The notes beneath the pieces were generated by a model. It saw only the letters and a program-made list of their open reading frames with translations, did no database searches and was not told the DNA's origin. DNA of 64,000 bases from Pythium myriotylum (Eukaryota > Oomycota > Peronosporomycetes > Pythiales > Pythiaceae): the NCBI GenBank assembly GCA_023091665.1, contig JALJCQ010000017.1, positions 1 to 64,000 on the forward strand. Direction: 5' to 3'. Positions 8,401 to 16,838 of the stretch are shown here, in pieces. Position 1 is the first letter of the stretch; the number at the start of each line of letters is the position of its first letter. Position numbers and translations under genes: made by a program.

Positions 8401-9903
8401 CCGCTTCAGAGCTTGCCTGTCCCCAGCGACTGCTGGCGCTCAGTGAGCATGGACTTCTTCTTTGGAATGCCAAAGACGTCCGCTGGGCACAATGGTGTGC
8501 TGGTCTTTGTTGACCGTTTGTCCAAGATGGTGCATCTTGCTCCGGTTTCGGATACGTGCACAGGTCTTGACTGTGCTCGACTTTTCGTCGATATCGTGTT
8601 TCGACTACACGGTCTCCCCGACTCAATCGTATCGGATCGGGATCCCAGGTTCACTGGTGATTTCTGGGAAGGTCTCTTCCAGATCCTGGGCACCAGGCTC
8701 GACATGTCGACGACGGATCATCCGGAGACCGATGGCCAGACCGAGCGGGCCAACCGGGTCGTGGAGGATATCCTCCGTTCGTACTGTGGGGATAATCCCA
8801 CATCGTGGAGCGACACTCTCGTCATGGTCGAGTTCGCCATGAACAACTCTGTTCATTCATCGACAGGTCTGTCGCCGTTCTTCGTGAACGGTTTGAGGCA
8901 CCCAGCGTTGCCGCTCTGCCTCATGGGCAGTTCCCAGTCTGGTGGGGGAGGGGCTCGGCAATTACTTGCCTCCCAGTTGGAAGGTGTTTCCAAGTCGGCG
9001 GAGCGCCGCAAGATCGACGAGTTCTTGTCGACACGTGTGAATGTCATCACCCGCGTGCGTGACGCGATGGCAGCTGCCCAAGATGTTCAGAAGGAACAAG
9101 CCGACAAGCACGGTCGGAAGAACACGCATGTGTTCAAGCCAGGCGACTATGTGCTTGTCAGCACGAAGAACCTGTCTCAGAATGCTGTGTCCAGCTTGGG
9201 CAGCTCGAAGCTGCTGCCGAGATATATCGGCCCGTTCAAGGTGTTGAAGCGGAGTGGAAACTCCTACAGCGTCGATCTGCCAACATGGTTGCAGACGCAC
9301 CCGACGTTCTACGTCGGCTTGCTCAAGCCGTATCTCCGCCCTGATGGAGATGAATCGGACGAAGAGTCGTCGGAAACAATTCCAAGCGGAGTTGCCGCCG
9401 ATATGCGACCACCGACAGTCGCGCACGAGAACGTGCCAGTCACGGATGATTCCTCTAGCGAATCTGTCGCAGTGCAGGGTTCTGCAAGTGGCGTGGCTAG
9501 TCCACACGGGGAAGCGCCAAGACGCTCGGTACGGCTTGCTCAAGCCCGTCGAAGTTCGACATGGTCGTCGAATGCGACCAAAGCGTCGTCAACACGACGT
9601 CGGGTTACGTTTGCTGAACCCGAAGGAGCACGTCGGGTCCCCGACACTGGTGTCAAGACCAGAAGGAAAGCGCTGCGACCGGTGCGCGCTCCTTTGCCTG
9701 TGATCGACAGGAATGGCGAACGCCATTATCACGTCGAGTCTCTCGACAGTGTGCGTGTGCACAATGGCGTCCGCCAGCTCTTGGTCAAGTGGCTTGGATA
9801 TCCAAGCAACCAGAGCTCCTGGGTCGATGAGAGTGTTCTCAGGCAAGATTGCTCTGATCTTGTTCGTGCATGCGAACATGATCATCCTGGATGGTTCCAG
9901 TAG
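5332..9903 (+). CDS. pol: Pol polyprotein of the Gypsy chromovirus
   Basis: Open frame of 1523 codons without an ATG at its 5' end; it overlaps gag in the -1 frame and is probably entered at 5458-5464. Domains by rough position in this frame: aspartic protease with LIDSGA (about 111), RT with LDLVDGYYQ and catalytic YFDDI (about 610), RNase H starting VVCDAS (about 762), integrase zinc finger H-x-H-C-x2-C (about 971-1015), the DDE core with SMDFFFG, VSDRDPRF and DGQTERANR (about 1038-1135), and a C-terminal chromodomain with VKWLGYP and SSWVDE (about 1461-1516). Chromodomains target integration to marked chromatin. No defect is visible in this frame. Confidence 0.93.
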   Translation: MFYLWEVWSLPAELSAQEGRWSCPPWSAAALGKPRWICFHVAGKRQFPVDAGQSTGAITPRPATPSSAVSQGGVPPEEDLFSAVDELRISGELIVVTAQVKGFARPFRVLIDSGATRNYGRKQSIAENASLFARACERDLGRVSVRLATGIVAETKKIEVDLRIAFVDFDSVERFTVLDMDERFDLILGMPWLERHEPWIDWRTKSIGSTSPGRNGAQERHEPSFVRRLMSPIKDDGSAYFIGVVNAMDTSGVPETVVPSAVEYGVEEGVESSPPPPSTSMEDASGMCPLVACPRAVEPLSGSSDMTEPMPEPLPLSDASHDVYIIDVMTGSSIDPSTVDMAPLPEFSELTSLEELPMDDFVRELKAGEIAEVVILRSERDLAQLNTSTVIDEDVLVEFRQKFDARRGSAILKNPKDRFYPLVKRFAETCLSKNPPAGLPPDRGVRHEIKLKPGSSYATVRQWALPAEQSDFIDEFFAKKAKAGLVRESVSPHSAPTFCVRKPNGKWRIVHAYNKLNAQTIPASTPIPRKDVIIHRMSGAKKFSSLDLVDGYYQVLMERGDIPKTAVSTPSGMLWEWLVMPQGLSNAPATFNRLVTHLFRPLRAFAQTYFDDIYVHTKPEPGRDLDALHENHLRQVLECLEEHKLYANLDKCIFGAEEIPVLGCFVGVDGVRADPEKVKAIAEWPSPRSVKDLRKWLGLANYLHRFTKNYAEMARPLTQLLKNDVEWSWSHDTEAAFLKIKESLLQAPILALPDDSVPYSVVCDASDYAIGCALLQKDQDGHERVISYQSRQLQAAEKNYPVHDKELLAMKYALVKFRVHLLGALPFVVYTDHASLRTATQSPHLSPRMARWLSFFSEDNFTVEYKPGRLNVLADALSRRPDYEMNHLTSVASDVYDLIRDAYEGDAQCAEIIRALKSSDSEKSISPRVRARLHRYTFEDGLLKYQVSDSEEARIVVPSDEDLRYVIAYGAHDAPGAGHLGREKTYALLSPRFWWPKMYKWVSRYVRTCDVCQRVKPSAHSQAPLQSLPVPSDCWRSVSMDFFFGMPKTSAGHNGVLVFVDRLSKMVHLAPVSDTCTGLDCARLFVDIVFRLHGLPDSIVSDRDPRFTGDFWEGLFQILGTRLDMSTTDHPETDGQTERANRVVEDILRSYCGDNPTSWSDTLVMVEFAMNNSVHSSTGLSPFFVNGLRHPALPLCLMGSSQSGGGGARQLLASQLEGVSKSAERRKIDEFLSTRVNVITRVRDAMAAAQDVQKEQADKHGRKNTHVFKPGDYVLVSTKNLSQNAVSSLGSSKLLPRYIGPFKVLKRSGNSYSVDLPTWLQTHPTFYVGLLKPYLRPDGDESDEESSETIPSGVAADMRPPTVAHENVPVTDDSSSESVAVQGSASGVASPHGEAPRRSVRLAQARRSSTWSSNATKASSTRRRVTFAEPEGARRVPDTGVKTRRKALRPVRAPLPVIDRNGERHYHVESLDSVRVHNGVRQLLVKWLGYPSNQSSWVDESVLRQDCSDLVRACEHDHPGWFQ
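5458..5519 (+). promoter_or_regulatory. gag-pol -1 frameshift signal with potential H-type pseudoknot
   Basis: Slippery heptamer GGGAAAC (5458-5464) lies in gag phase as G-GGA-AAC, 15 bases before the gag stop. After a 7-base spacer a perfect 10-bp stem follows (5472-5481 with 5490-5499). Its loop GCGGGGC (5482-5488) can pair fully with GCCCCGC (5513-5519), giving a second 7-bp stem. A second in-phase GGGAAAC lies upstream at 5425-5431. Heptamer, spacing and stems match -1 frameshift signals known from retroviruses. Function is inferred. Confidence 0.8.
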
Positions 9904-10859
9904 GTGGGACCGACCACCTCCATCAAGATGAGAAGTGCCTCAAGTTCCTCAAGGAAGACGCTCAGTGGAGCACACGGAAGGTCCGTCTCAGTCAAGTCGA
10001 CTGTCCCTGTCTATTGTAGACATGGGTACAAGACCCAAGCAGAAGGCCATGAAGATGGCGAGAACGCCGCGTTCGGCGCGGTCGAAGCTTCGACAACGTC
10101 CACCGACCTCATCGGTTGCGTTGGACAACGCTCGCACCAAGCCAGAGTGGCTGGCTCAGTTTGGTGTTGCTACTCCGAGCAGTTCTCTGCGGTGTAGCCA
10201 TCACGCCCGAGCGTGTGGCCGACAACACGAAGTTGTCCGGCAACGTCGTTGTTCGACTGCCACGGGTATCCCCGCACTCCACGCACTCAGTTGAGTCGCT
10301 GGATGAGGCTAGCCAGCCTCTCGAGTACTTGGTAGTACTCGCGGTGGGTACCCACCGACCACAGTCTCCAGTATTAGACTGGACCCAGTTCTGGGCACCG
10401 TCAAGAGACGAAGTTTGCGAGTTCGCATCGTACAGGTCTGTACGCTTGCACAAGGCAAGAACCCATCGCACTGAGTGTGTGTGCCAAGTTTGGGCTTGCC
10501 GCGAGCTCTGCTCGCCTCGCAATGGTCGTCTGACCATGCCATTTTGGCTTGCCGCCGTCAGACGGCATAATGGCCCAGTTTTGGGGGATCGTCATGATCC
10601 AGTGGTCGCTGGCGACCGCGCGCACGTCTGCATGCGTCTCATGACGCAGCGAGGTGTAGCGCCAAGCCGCTGCGGCTCTCGATCAGTCGTTGTCGAAAAA
10701 TCGACACGCGACTTCGCGCTCATGGTCGCCATGAGTCTGTACCCATTTCCGTGTAGGTCCTCGGAAATTCCGTACCGGAATAGACTCGTGTTCCTTTTCT
10801 AGGACACGGCTGTTCCTAAATTAGGGACAAGGGTGTTCCTCATTTTGGGTGGGGGGTGG
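9904..10859 (+). other. Hairpin-array 3' region of the Gypsy chromovirus
   Basis: Between the pol stop and the right LTR nearly every 20-30 bases form a perfect short inverted repeat. Examples: GTCGAAGCTTCGAC (10081-10094), GAGTACT/AGTACTC (10323-10340), CGGTGGGTACCCACCG (10342-10357), GCGAGC/GCTCGC (10501-10515), GCCGTCAGACGGC (about 10553-10565), GGTCGC/GCGACC (about 10604-10617), CTCATGG/CCATGAG (about 10719-10735). A 228-codon ORF across it (10116-10802) has no protein-like character. A G-rich tract ends the region and may serve as the polypurine tract. Confidence 0.8.
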
Positions 10860-11162
10860 TGTAACGGGGTACAAGGTTACACAAGTAGGTTAGGTTGTGT
10901 AGGTACATAACGTGTGTGGTCCACTTAGGGGAAAAGTTACCCTAAGTAGTGACTCTCTTTTATTAAATTCAGTAGGGGATATCCCTGGGTATTAGATGCC
11001 AGGGATATCAGGTATAGGGGGGATTATTCCCCAGGGGAATAATCTGAATACAATCAGTTCGCCTTTTGCCAAGTCTTTGGCGCTCGTCGACAGGGGTCGA
11101 CTCGGAGCGGCTGCTCACGCTTCCTCAAGCGCAGGTGCTGTGAACGGTCGTGGACCGTTACA
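10860..11162 (+). repeat. Right LTR of the Gypsy chromovirus
   Basis: 303 bp, identical by eye to 4001-4303, and followed by the target duplication GGGAC. Confidence 0.95.
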
Positions 11163-12600
11163 GGGACCGACAGAGGTATCTCTGCTCGTGGGTGGACCTA
11201 CTTGAGAGCGCTAACTCCTGGGAGTACCGCAAGGACATCGAACATGTAAGCCACTGGGCCAATTCATTCTGCAACTTGCTCTCTGAGTCTCCGGTCTCCG
11301 TCCCCACCGTTACACTCTCTTCCATCGCGCTGTGTCGTGCTGACCACGTTTCTTGAATTCGAAGCGTTCTAGGATGAGCCTTTTGCCTGGTTACTCTCTT
11401 AGCCACTTTCGAAATGGCGCTACGGATGGCTGCTGTCGTTAGTCGCTCTAAGTCGGCTGGGCTGTTTGGTGATATGGGAGCCTGAGCCTTTGCTGAGGTT
11501 GTGGCTCATCTACGCGATCTTCGAGATCTTTTACACGACTTTCGGCGTCGGAGACGCGTGCTCTTACATCACCAATTAGCTGCTCGTGGGCTTTGAGTTT
11601 TACTGCAGTATCACAGTGGTTTTCCTGTATAATCTCGCGGATGCGATTAACTATTTGTTCTTCCATTTCGCTTGCTTCAGCCTGTACCGTACTAACCACT
11701 CTTTCATGGAATGGTGCTTGAATTGCTGCTTTCACGTTAGCTTCGATTTCGGAAGCAGAACGTTCGATTACAGTCTTCACTTGCCGCATGGATACCTTAT
11801 CAGAACTACTTGTGCGCTCCTCTCTCGCAGCCACAGTTACGGATATTGTAAAGTTTAGCCTCGATGTCAGCCACTGACTGGCAATTAAGTGACGGTTCTG
11901 ATAGGCTGTTAATCCGACTTGATAATATGTTCTCAACGCGACCGATCCCCAATCCAATTCGGGCTTCCACTACCGCCGTTTCCTGCGCATGTGCAGCCAA
12001 GCCCTGATGGGCTGCGACGAGACCTTGTTGAGCCTCTGTGACAATAGTACGGACTTGTTCACTCAAGTTGGCTTGTATCTTCTACCAGTTGCGTCTGAGC
12101 GGCAACAGCTGCTCCAAACCGTCGCTCCATTATTTCGCGAGAGTTTGCGAGGGTCAGTTCAAGCTGCTTGACACTCCATTTCTGACGCGCGCCAAGCTCG
12201 TTCGCATTGTTTTGGGCTTGCGTGTGAACGGCGCGGATTGCATAGTAGTGTCGCTGGGCCTGGTGGTTGTGGCGAGAATGAAGTAATGCTTGTTGAAACG
12301 CGAGGCGCTGCGTTAGCTGCCAAAAGTCACTAACAATAGCAGTCACGGCATCTGCCTCCGCCAAACCCTCATCTTCAGTAAAGTCACACATGCTTTCCTC
12401 AACCTCTTGGACTACGCCGTGGGGCTGGGGACTAGTACAACCGATGTGAGCGGTCGCGTTTGGCTCCATTTTGATTTCTCGTCTTCGCGTTCTCGTCTTC
12501 GCATGATCTCCAGAAAAACTTCACTTGTTGATGAAAATTCTGCGTCCGCATCAATGCATTTTCCTCCAATCCCGAGTTCATCGTAATTTAAACGAATCAT
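11163..12600 (-). pseudogene. Frameshifted coiled-coil protein gene (relic)
   Basis: Four consecutive minus-strand segments in changing frames (12600-12412, 12469-12059, 12066-11806, 11957-11448) together read like one long alpha-helical protein. The last segments are heptad-rich, with runs such as EMEEQIVNRIREIIQE and SDAESRVKDLEDRVDE. A further weak minus frame follows at 11406-11158. Frame changes every 150-450 bases mean that the gene is broken or multi-intronic; no clear splice sites were seen. It could be an old mobile-element gag-like or structural gene. The Gypsy insertion lies just downstream. Confidence 0.4.
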
Positions 12601-12759
12601 GTTCAGTAATAAGTGAGTCCTCTCACCTTTCCCTGCTCAAAACGATGGAATCACTCCCCTCTCGGACGAGTCCTAAGTCTCCAAACCTGGACTCACGAAG
12701 CTTTAAGACCCACGGTGGGTCCCGTGAGTCCGGACTCATCGAGGACTCATGGGAGGCGT
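12601..12759. other. GGACTC-rich fold-back segment at the edge of the first palindrome
   Basis: Nested inverted repeats: GGACTCACG (12689-12697) pairs with CGTGAGTCC (12723-12731) around an inner GACCCA/TGGGTC hairpin (12707-12721). The palindrome GAGTCCGGACTC overlaps its right side, and GGACTC recurs nearby. No gene. The first inverted-repeat arm begins at 12760. Confidence 0.5.
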
Positions 12760-13889
12760 GCATGTCTGGTACTACTTGAGTGGGTGGTAGACTGTACCTA
12801 GTTCGATCCTTCTCCAGAGACAGCGGAAGTCCACGAACGATTTCGTACATACCAACTGAAGCGGAAGACAGCTTGAGATCTAGTATAATAACTGTGCATG
12901 CTTATCGATCTATCCATTCGCCAGTGTTATCCACTGCACTGCATACGACCGGCTGGCTTGCGGGCATCAGCATCAGCATCAACATCAACATCAACATCAA
13001 CATCAACATCTGCACACGATTGATTCAGTCAGTGAGGACCCACTTTCCACGCCTGTCCACGTCAACGAAATGGCCCGGCTATTCATACCGTCATCATTAC
13101 AGCTGTGCAGAAACGCATGCCGCCCTGGGCCAAGGCGGCCTGTTCGCCGATGTGCTGAAGCTGAATGATATCAACAGGCTATCCACGTGGAACATTAGGC
13201 GAAGCTGCTGAATCTGCTGAATCTGCTGAATCTGCTGAGAGGATGAGCGATGGTCGGCCACCATCTACGTATCAACACACGCCTTTCTATGTGGACTATC
13301 CTCGCTGTCCGCAGTACACTCCGCCACCCAAACGCAACACGCGCAACACTTCGGCTGGGTATTATTAGCACACTTCGGGGAGGTATTATTGACGCACTCC
13401 ATGCGGGTGATTGTCGAGAGACCTCGGTGTATTAGATGGGGATGCTACCGAACGATCGAACGCAACGCAATCCTAAACAACACGGGATCATCTTCTTCTT
13501 AGCAGTGGACTTTGCCGGTCTGCTGGCAGTTGAACACCTTGAAGCGCGTGCCGCCGACGCACGTGCCGTCCGCGATGTCGCCCCGGTCCGGAGGCGTAAA
13601 CTGCGTGCGCCAGTAGCGCACCCACATGCCCGTGGGTCCCGAGCTGTCGACACTGAACGAGTTGCGTCCCTTGGTGAGCTCTCGCTGGACCTGGTTGGCG
13701 GCTGCGAACTGGCAGTCGTAGTTGGGGGCCTGGATCCAGCAGGCGAGCTGGTGGCAGTTCTTGCCTTCTCCGAACATGCTCGAGAGAAGGGGCGCGACGG
13801 ACTGCGCGATGGTGAAGACGGCGACGGCCGCGTCGGTGGCCTGGCCGGGCGTCACGCCGGCGAGAGCTCGCTCGGTCTGGTTGCCAGCG
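12760..13889 (+). repeat. Palindrome 1, left arm (1130 bp)
   Basis: Reverse complement of 15408-16537 with almost no differences (one is at 13877/15420). It includes a CATCAA/CATCAG microsatellite (about 12965-13013), a CTGCTGAAT triplet-like repeat (about 13204-13240) and the B-derived 3' half of the chimeric gene. Positions 12760-13498 hold no gene; they equal the 3' flank of gene B. Confidence 0.92.
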
Positions 13890-14074
13890 ATATCAGTCTT
13901 GTAACCAGCAAAGTCCTTGAAGTAGGCTTCGCTGTCGGCAGCGACGAGTTCCGTCGAGTCCGACCCATAGACAGCGGGCTCGTTCTTGAAGTAGCGATCT
14001 TCGAGCTGGGCGTTCGTGGCACCAAAGCTGGCGGCGACGGTGGCGAGGCTGGTGAGCGCAGCGAAGAACTTCAT
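13499..14074 (-). CDS. Chimeric small secreted protein (A-type front, B-type cysteine domain)
   Basis: 191 residues, started at the ATG with good context (accATGa). Residues 1-61 equal gene A: signal peptide MKFFAALTSLATVAASF, then a QLEDRYFKN spacer. From AGNQTERALAGVTP on it equals gene B, including the hydrophobic helix and the six-Cys core with GMWVRYWRT and a final Cys. The switch at about 13890 is in frame and coincides with the inner end of the palindrome arm and the start of the direct repeat. The recombinant therefore has an intact signal peptide and core under the A-type promoter. Function is unknown; the protein is predicted to be extracellular. Confidence 0.8.
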   Translation of the reverse strand: MKFFAALTSLATVAASFGATNAQLEDRYFKNEPAVYGSDSTELVAADSEAYFKDFAGYKTDIAGNQTERALAGVTPGQATDAAVAVFTIAQSVAPLLSSMFGEGKNCHQLACWIQAPNYDCQFAAANQVQRELTKGRNSFSVDSSGPTGMWVRYWRTQFTPPDRGDIADGTCVGGTRFKVFNCQQTGKVHC

Positions 14075-15318
14075 GGTGATAGCGTGGGGCTTGATTGCTT
14101 GGGAGTTGGGGGTCGAATTCAAGAATGAACGATCGAAAGACCCACCGACGATCGAAAGACCCACCGACAGATCGACCGAAGCGTTTCTGGTCGAGACAGA
14201 GTGACAGACTAGCTCTCCTCGTTCGCCTCGAGCGTTCGGCATCCACTGGCCACAGAGGAACGCGAATGGGTGATCTTCTGGGTTCGCAGCCTCTCCACAG
14301 GCTGCATGCACGTGATCGAGCCGGACAACCACTCCACCTCGAAGACCAACCACGATGCAGGTGCCAATCCTCGGATTGCAACAACTATTTGCTCGACTCC
14401 GAGTGCCCGCTGGCTGGCAGTACGGACGGCAGTACCAACTGCGTAATACTAATCCTCAATTTTTCGCACTTGGTGCATAGAATCGAATCGGGAAGTGCGT
14501 AGACGAAGGGTGTGCGGATGTATTCGTACTACACGACTGCACTGCTTGCCTCGATTGGAAAGGCGGTCGTATCTTTTCGGGTGCAGATCGCTGCCTAGTC
14601 TCCCGGCTGAGAGCCTGCCGCGCCCGGCCTCGTCAACTATTATTCTCGCGCTACACTTGAGCAGCAGCAGCACGAGCACGATACAGAACACGAGCCTACA
14701 AATGGCCGCAAACTGCCACACGCTACAACTGATAGTATCGAGCATTTATTGCCACCTTGATCGCATAGAAGGCAGATCTCAGGTGCTGGACTGGAAAGCC
14801 GAGAAGGAACCTCTTTTAATAGCAGATAGCTCGCCTCGCCTCCATGGTTCTCGTTCGAAGACCGTCTGTGGACAACGACCGACCACCGTCTCCTTGATTT
14901 GCAAGTGTCACAACTGTTCCGTGATGTGCGCGTTTTTCTTGAATGGACAGGCGGAGATGACGGACTCGAACCAACCTCCGATTCGAACCCTCCGATTCGA
15001 CTCCGTCTCCGTAGATGGATGACTACCTGCGGTTGACAGTGGATGATCGTCCGTTCCAGCGACTGACAATGGATGATCGTCTGTCACATATCCCCCACTC
15101 ATCTGTTTTAGCTCCACGCGGAGCTAAGCTCCCAGCGACGTCGAAAGCAGGGGCAGCTCGCGGCTACTGTCCCCCATCGCCGCGAAGGCTCTCGCATTCG
15201 AACGCCACGCAAAACCCTCGGACCCCACTCGCTCTGGCAGCAGAACCGATTCCTTCTCACAAATCAATTTGCTCTCCAGCGCTCTCCAGTGCCATCCAGC
15301 CATCCAGTCGCCAAGACC
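14075..15318. other. Divergent intergenic region between A-type and B genes
   Basis: 1.24 kb with no recognisable gene. It should hold the promoters of both outward-facing genes. An initiator-like TCATTCT (minus, 14122-14128) lies 48 bases before the A-type ATG, the same distance as in every A copy. Short direct repeats GGATGATCGT occur at about 15042-15081. ORFs here are not protein-like. Confidence 0.6.
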
Positions 15319-15798
15319 ATGAAGTTCGCTACGGTCGCTACGGTCGCTATAGTCGCTGCTATCGCTTCCATGGGCGCCGCAGACGTCGCCGCGGAGCCCG
15401 CCTTCGCCGCTGGCAACCACACCGAGCGAGCTCTCGCCGGCGTGACGCCCGGCCAGGCCACCGACGCGGCCGTCGCCGTCTTCACCATCGCGCAGTCCGT
15501 CGCGCCCCTTCTCTCGAGCATGTTCGGAGAAGGCAAGAACTGCCACCAGCTCGCCTGCTGGATCCAGGCCCCCAACTACGACTGCCAGTTCGCAGCCGCC
15601 AACCAGGTCCAGCGAGAGCTCACCAAGGGACGCAACTCGTTCAGTGTCGACAGCTCGGGACCCACGGGCATGTGGGTGCGCTACTGGCGCACGCAGTTTA
15701 CGCCTCCGGACCGGGGCGACATCGCGGACGGCACGTGCGTCGGCGGCACGCGCTTCAAGGTGTTCAACTGCCAGCAGACCGGCAAAGTCCACTGCTAA
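15319..15798 (+). CDS. Small secreted cysteine-rich protein, B family
   Basis: 159 residues. The N-terminus MKFATVATVAIVAAIASMGAA is a signal peptide or membrane anchor. A hydrophobic helix (AVAVFTIAQSVAPLLSSMF) and the core follow. Core cysteines are spaced C-x4-C-x8-C-x50-C-x10-C-x7-C, with GMWVRYWRT in the long loop, and the last Cys is the final residue. The six cysteines could form three disulfides outside the cell. No enzyme motif and no known family recognised. It faces away from the chimeric gene. The copy at 24396 encodes the same protein. Confidence 0.85.
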   Translation: MKFATVATVAIVAAIASMGAADVAAEPAFAAGNHTERALAGVTPGQATDAAVAVFTIAQSVAPLLSSMFGEGKNCHQLACWIQAPNYDCQFAAANQVQRELTKGRNSFSVDSSGPTGMWVRYWRTQFTPPDRGDIADGTCVGGTRFKVFNCQQTGKVHC

Positions 15799-16537
15799 GA
15801 AGAAGATGATCCCGTGTTGTTTAGGATTGCGTTGCGTTCGATCGTTCGGTAGCATCCCCATCTAATACACCGAGGTCTCTCGACAATCACCCGCATGGAG
15901 TGCGTCAATAATACCTCCCCGAAGTGTGCTAATAATACCCAGCCGAAGTGTTGCGCGTGTTGCGTTTGGGTGGCGGAGTGTACTGCGGACAGCGAGGATA
16001 GTCCACATAGAAAGGCGTGTGTTGATACGTAGATGGTGGCCGACCATCGCTCATCCTCTCAGCAGATTCAGCAGATTCAGCAGATTCAGCAGCTTCGCCT
16101 AATGTTCCACGTGGATAGCCTGTTGATATCATTCAGCTTCAGCACATCGGCGAACAGGCCGCCTTGGCCCAGGGCGGCATGCGTTTCTGCACAGCTGTAA
16201 TGATGACGGTATGAATAGCCGGGCCATTTCGTTGACGTGGACAGGCGTGGAAAGTGGGTCCTCACTGACTGAATCAATCGTGTGCAGATGTTGATGTTGA
16301 TGTTGATGTTGATGTTGATGCTGATGCTGATGCCCGCAAGCCAGCCGGTCGTATGCAGTGCAGTGGATAACACTGGCGAATGGATAGATCGATAAGCATG
16401 CACAGTTATTATACTAGATCTCAAGCTGTCTTCCGCTTCAGTTGGTATGTACGAAATCGTTCGTGGACTTCCGCTGTCTCTGGAGAAGGATCGAACTAGG
16501 TACAGTCTACCACCCACTCAAGTAGTACCAGACATGC
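15408..16537 (-). repeat. Palindrome 1, right arm
   Basis: Inverted mate of 12760-13889. The 1518-bp spacer (13890-15407) holds the A-type 5' end, the divergent region and the start of B. Confidence 0.92.
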
Positions 16538-16838
16538 GATGACTCGAAACCGGGCTTCAGCGACGAATTTTGACCCATTCGTGATCCCGCAGACCGAGAC
16601 GCTTGTAACCCTGTGTGCGTGTACGTCTATGTGTATGTGTATATGAACGAGTAAGTGTATGCGTATGTGTATGTCTATGTGTATGTGTATGCGTATGGGT
16701 ATATAAGTGAGTAGGTGAGCAATTGCAGTGAGATAATGCGATTACACACGCAGACAATTCGTATATTTGCTCGGGGGTACATCGGTACATCTTCACCGCC
16801 AGACACTAGCTAGTGAGCCCACTACAAACCGAAACCGC
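15799..16838. other. B 3' flank with deleted gene C, and TG-rich microsatellite
   Basis: Homologous to the B-C flank of the later modules up to the ATATCATTCAG motif near 16130, then directly to the sequence that elsewhere follows gene C. Gene C is therefore missing here. Positions about 16612-16706 are a degenerate TGTATG/TGTGTATG repeat downstream of the A gene on the other strand. No gene seen. Confidence 0.6.

Larger units (their letters stand above)
4001..11162 (+). mobile_element. Ty3/Gypsy chromovirus (LTR retrotransposon)
   Basis: Complete element: 303-bp LTRs that look identical (4001-4303, 10860-11162, TGTAAC...GTTACA), a 5-bp target duplication GGGAC (3996-4000 and 11163-11167), a candidate primer site just inside the left LTR, gag, pol in the -1 frame, a 950-bp non-coding 3' region and a G-rich tract before the right LTR. 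Pol order is protease, RT, RNase H, integrase, chromodomain, which defines the chromovirus clade. Identical LTRs imply a recent insertion. The gag frame carries one in-frame stop. Confidence 0.95.
13892..15958. repeat. Direct repeat unit, first copy (about 2.07 kb)
   Basis: The same sequence recurs at 17217-18426, continuing at 24174-25035 after the Gypsy element (element-free offset constant on each side). It contains the A 5' end, the divergent region and gene B with its proximal 3' flank. Confidence 0.9.

Noticed and set aside
10116..10802. 228-codon ORF in the Gypsy 3' region
   Set aside because: Covers the hairpin array; composition is not protein-like and no domain is visible.
12780..13211. 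143-codon ORF and its inverted copy at 16086-16517
   Set aside because: Runs through a CATCAA microsatellite (Ile-Asn repeats) in the 3' flank. It is present twice only because of the palindrome.
13436..14128. Long ORFs antisense to the B cores (e.g. 13436-14128 +, 15124-15861 -, 24201-24938 -, 50278-50838 -)
   Set aside because: Shadows of the GC-rich B genes. They recur wherever B occurs and have no signal peptide, domain or start context of their own.
15319..15798. RXLR-like strings RALA in B and RELQ in A
   Set aside because: Position 4 is not Arg, no dEER follows, and no LFLAK-type motif is present. They do not support calling these RXLR or Crinkler effectors.
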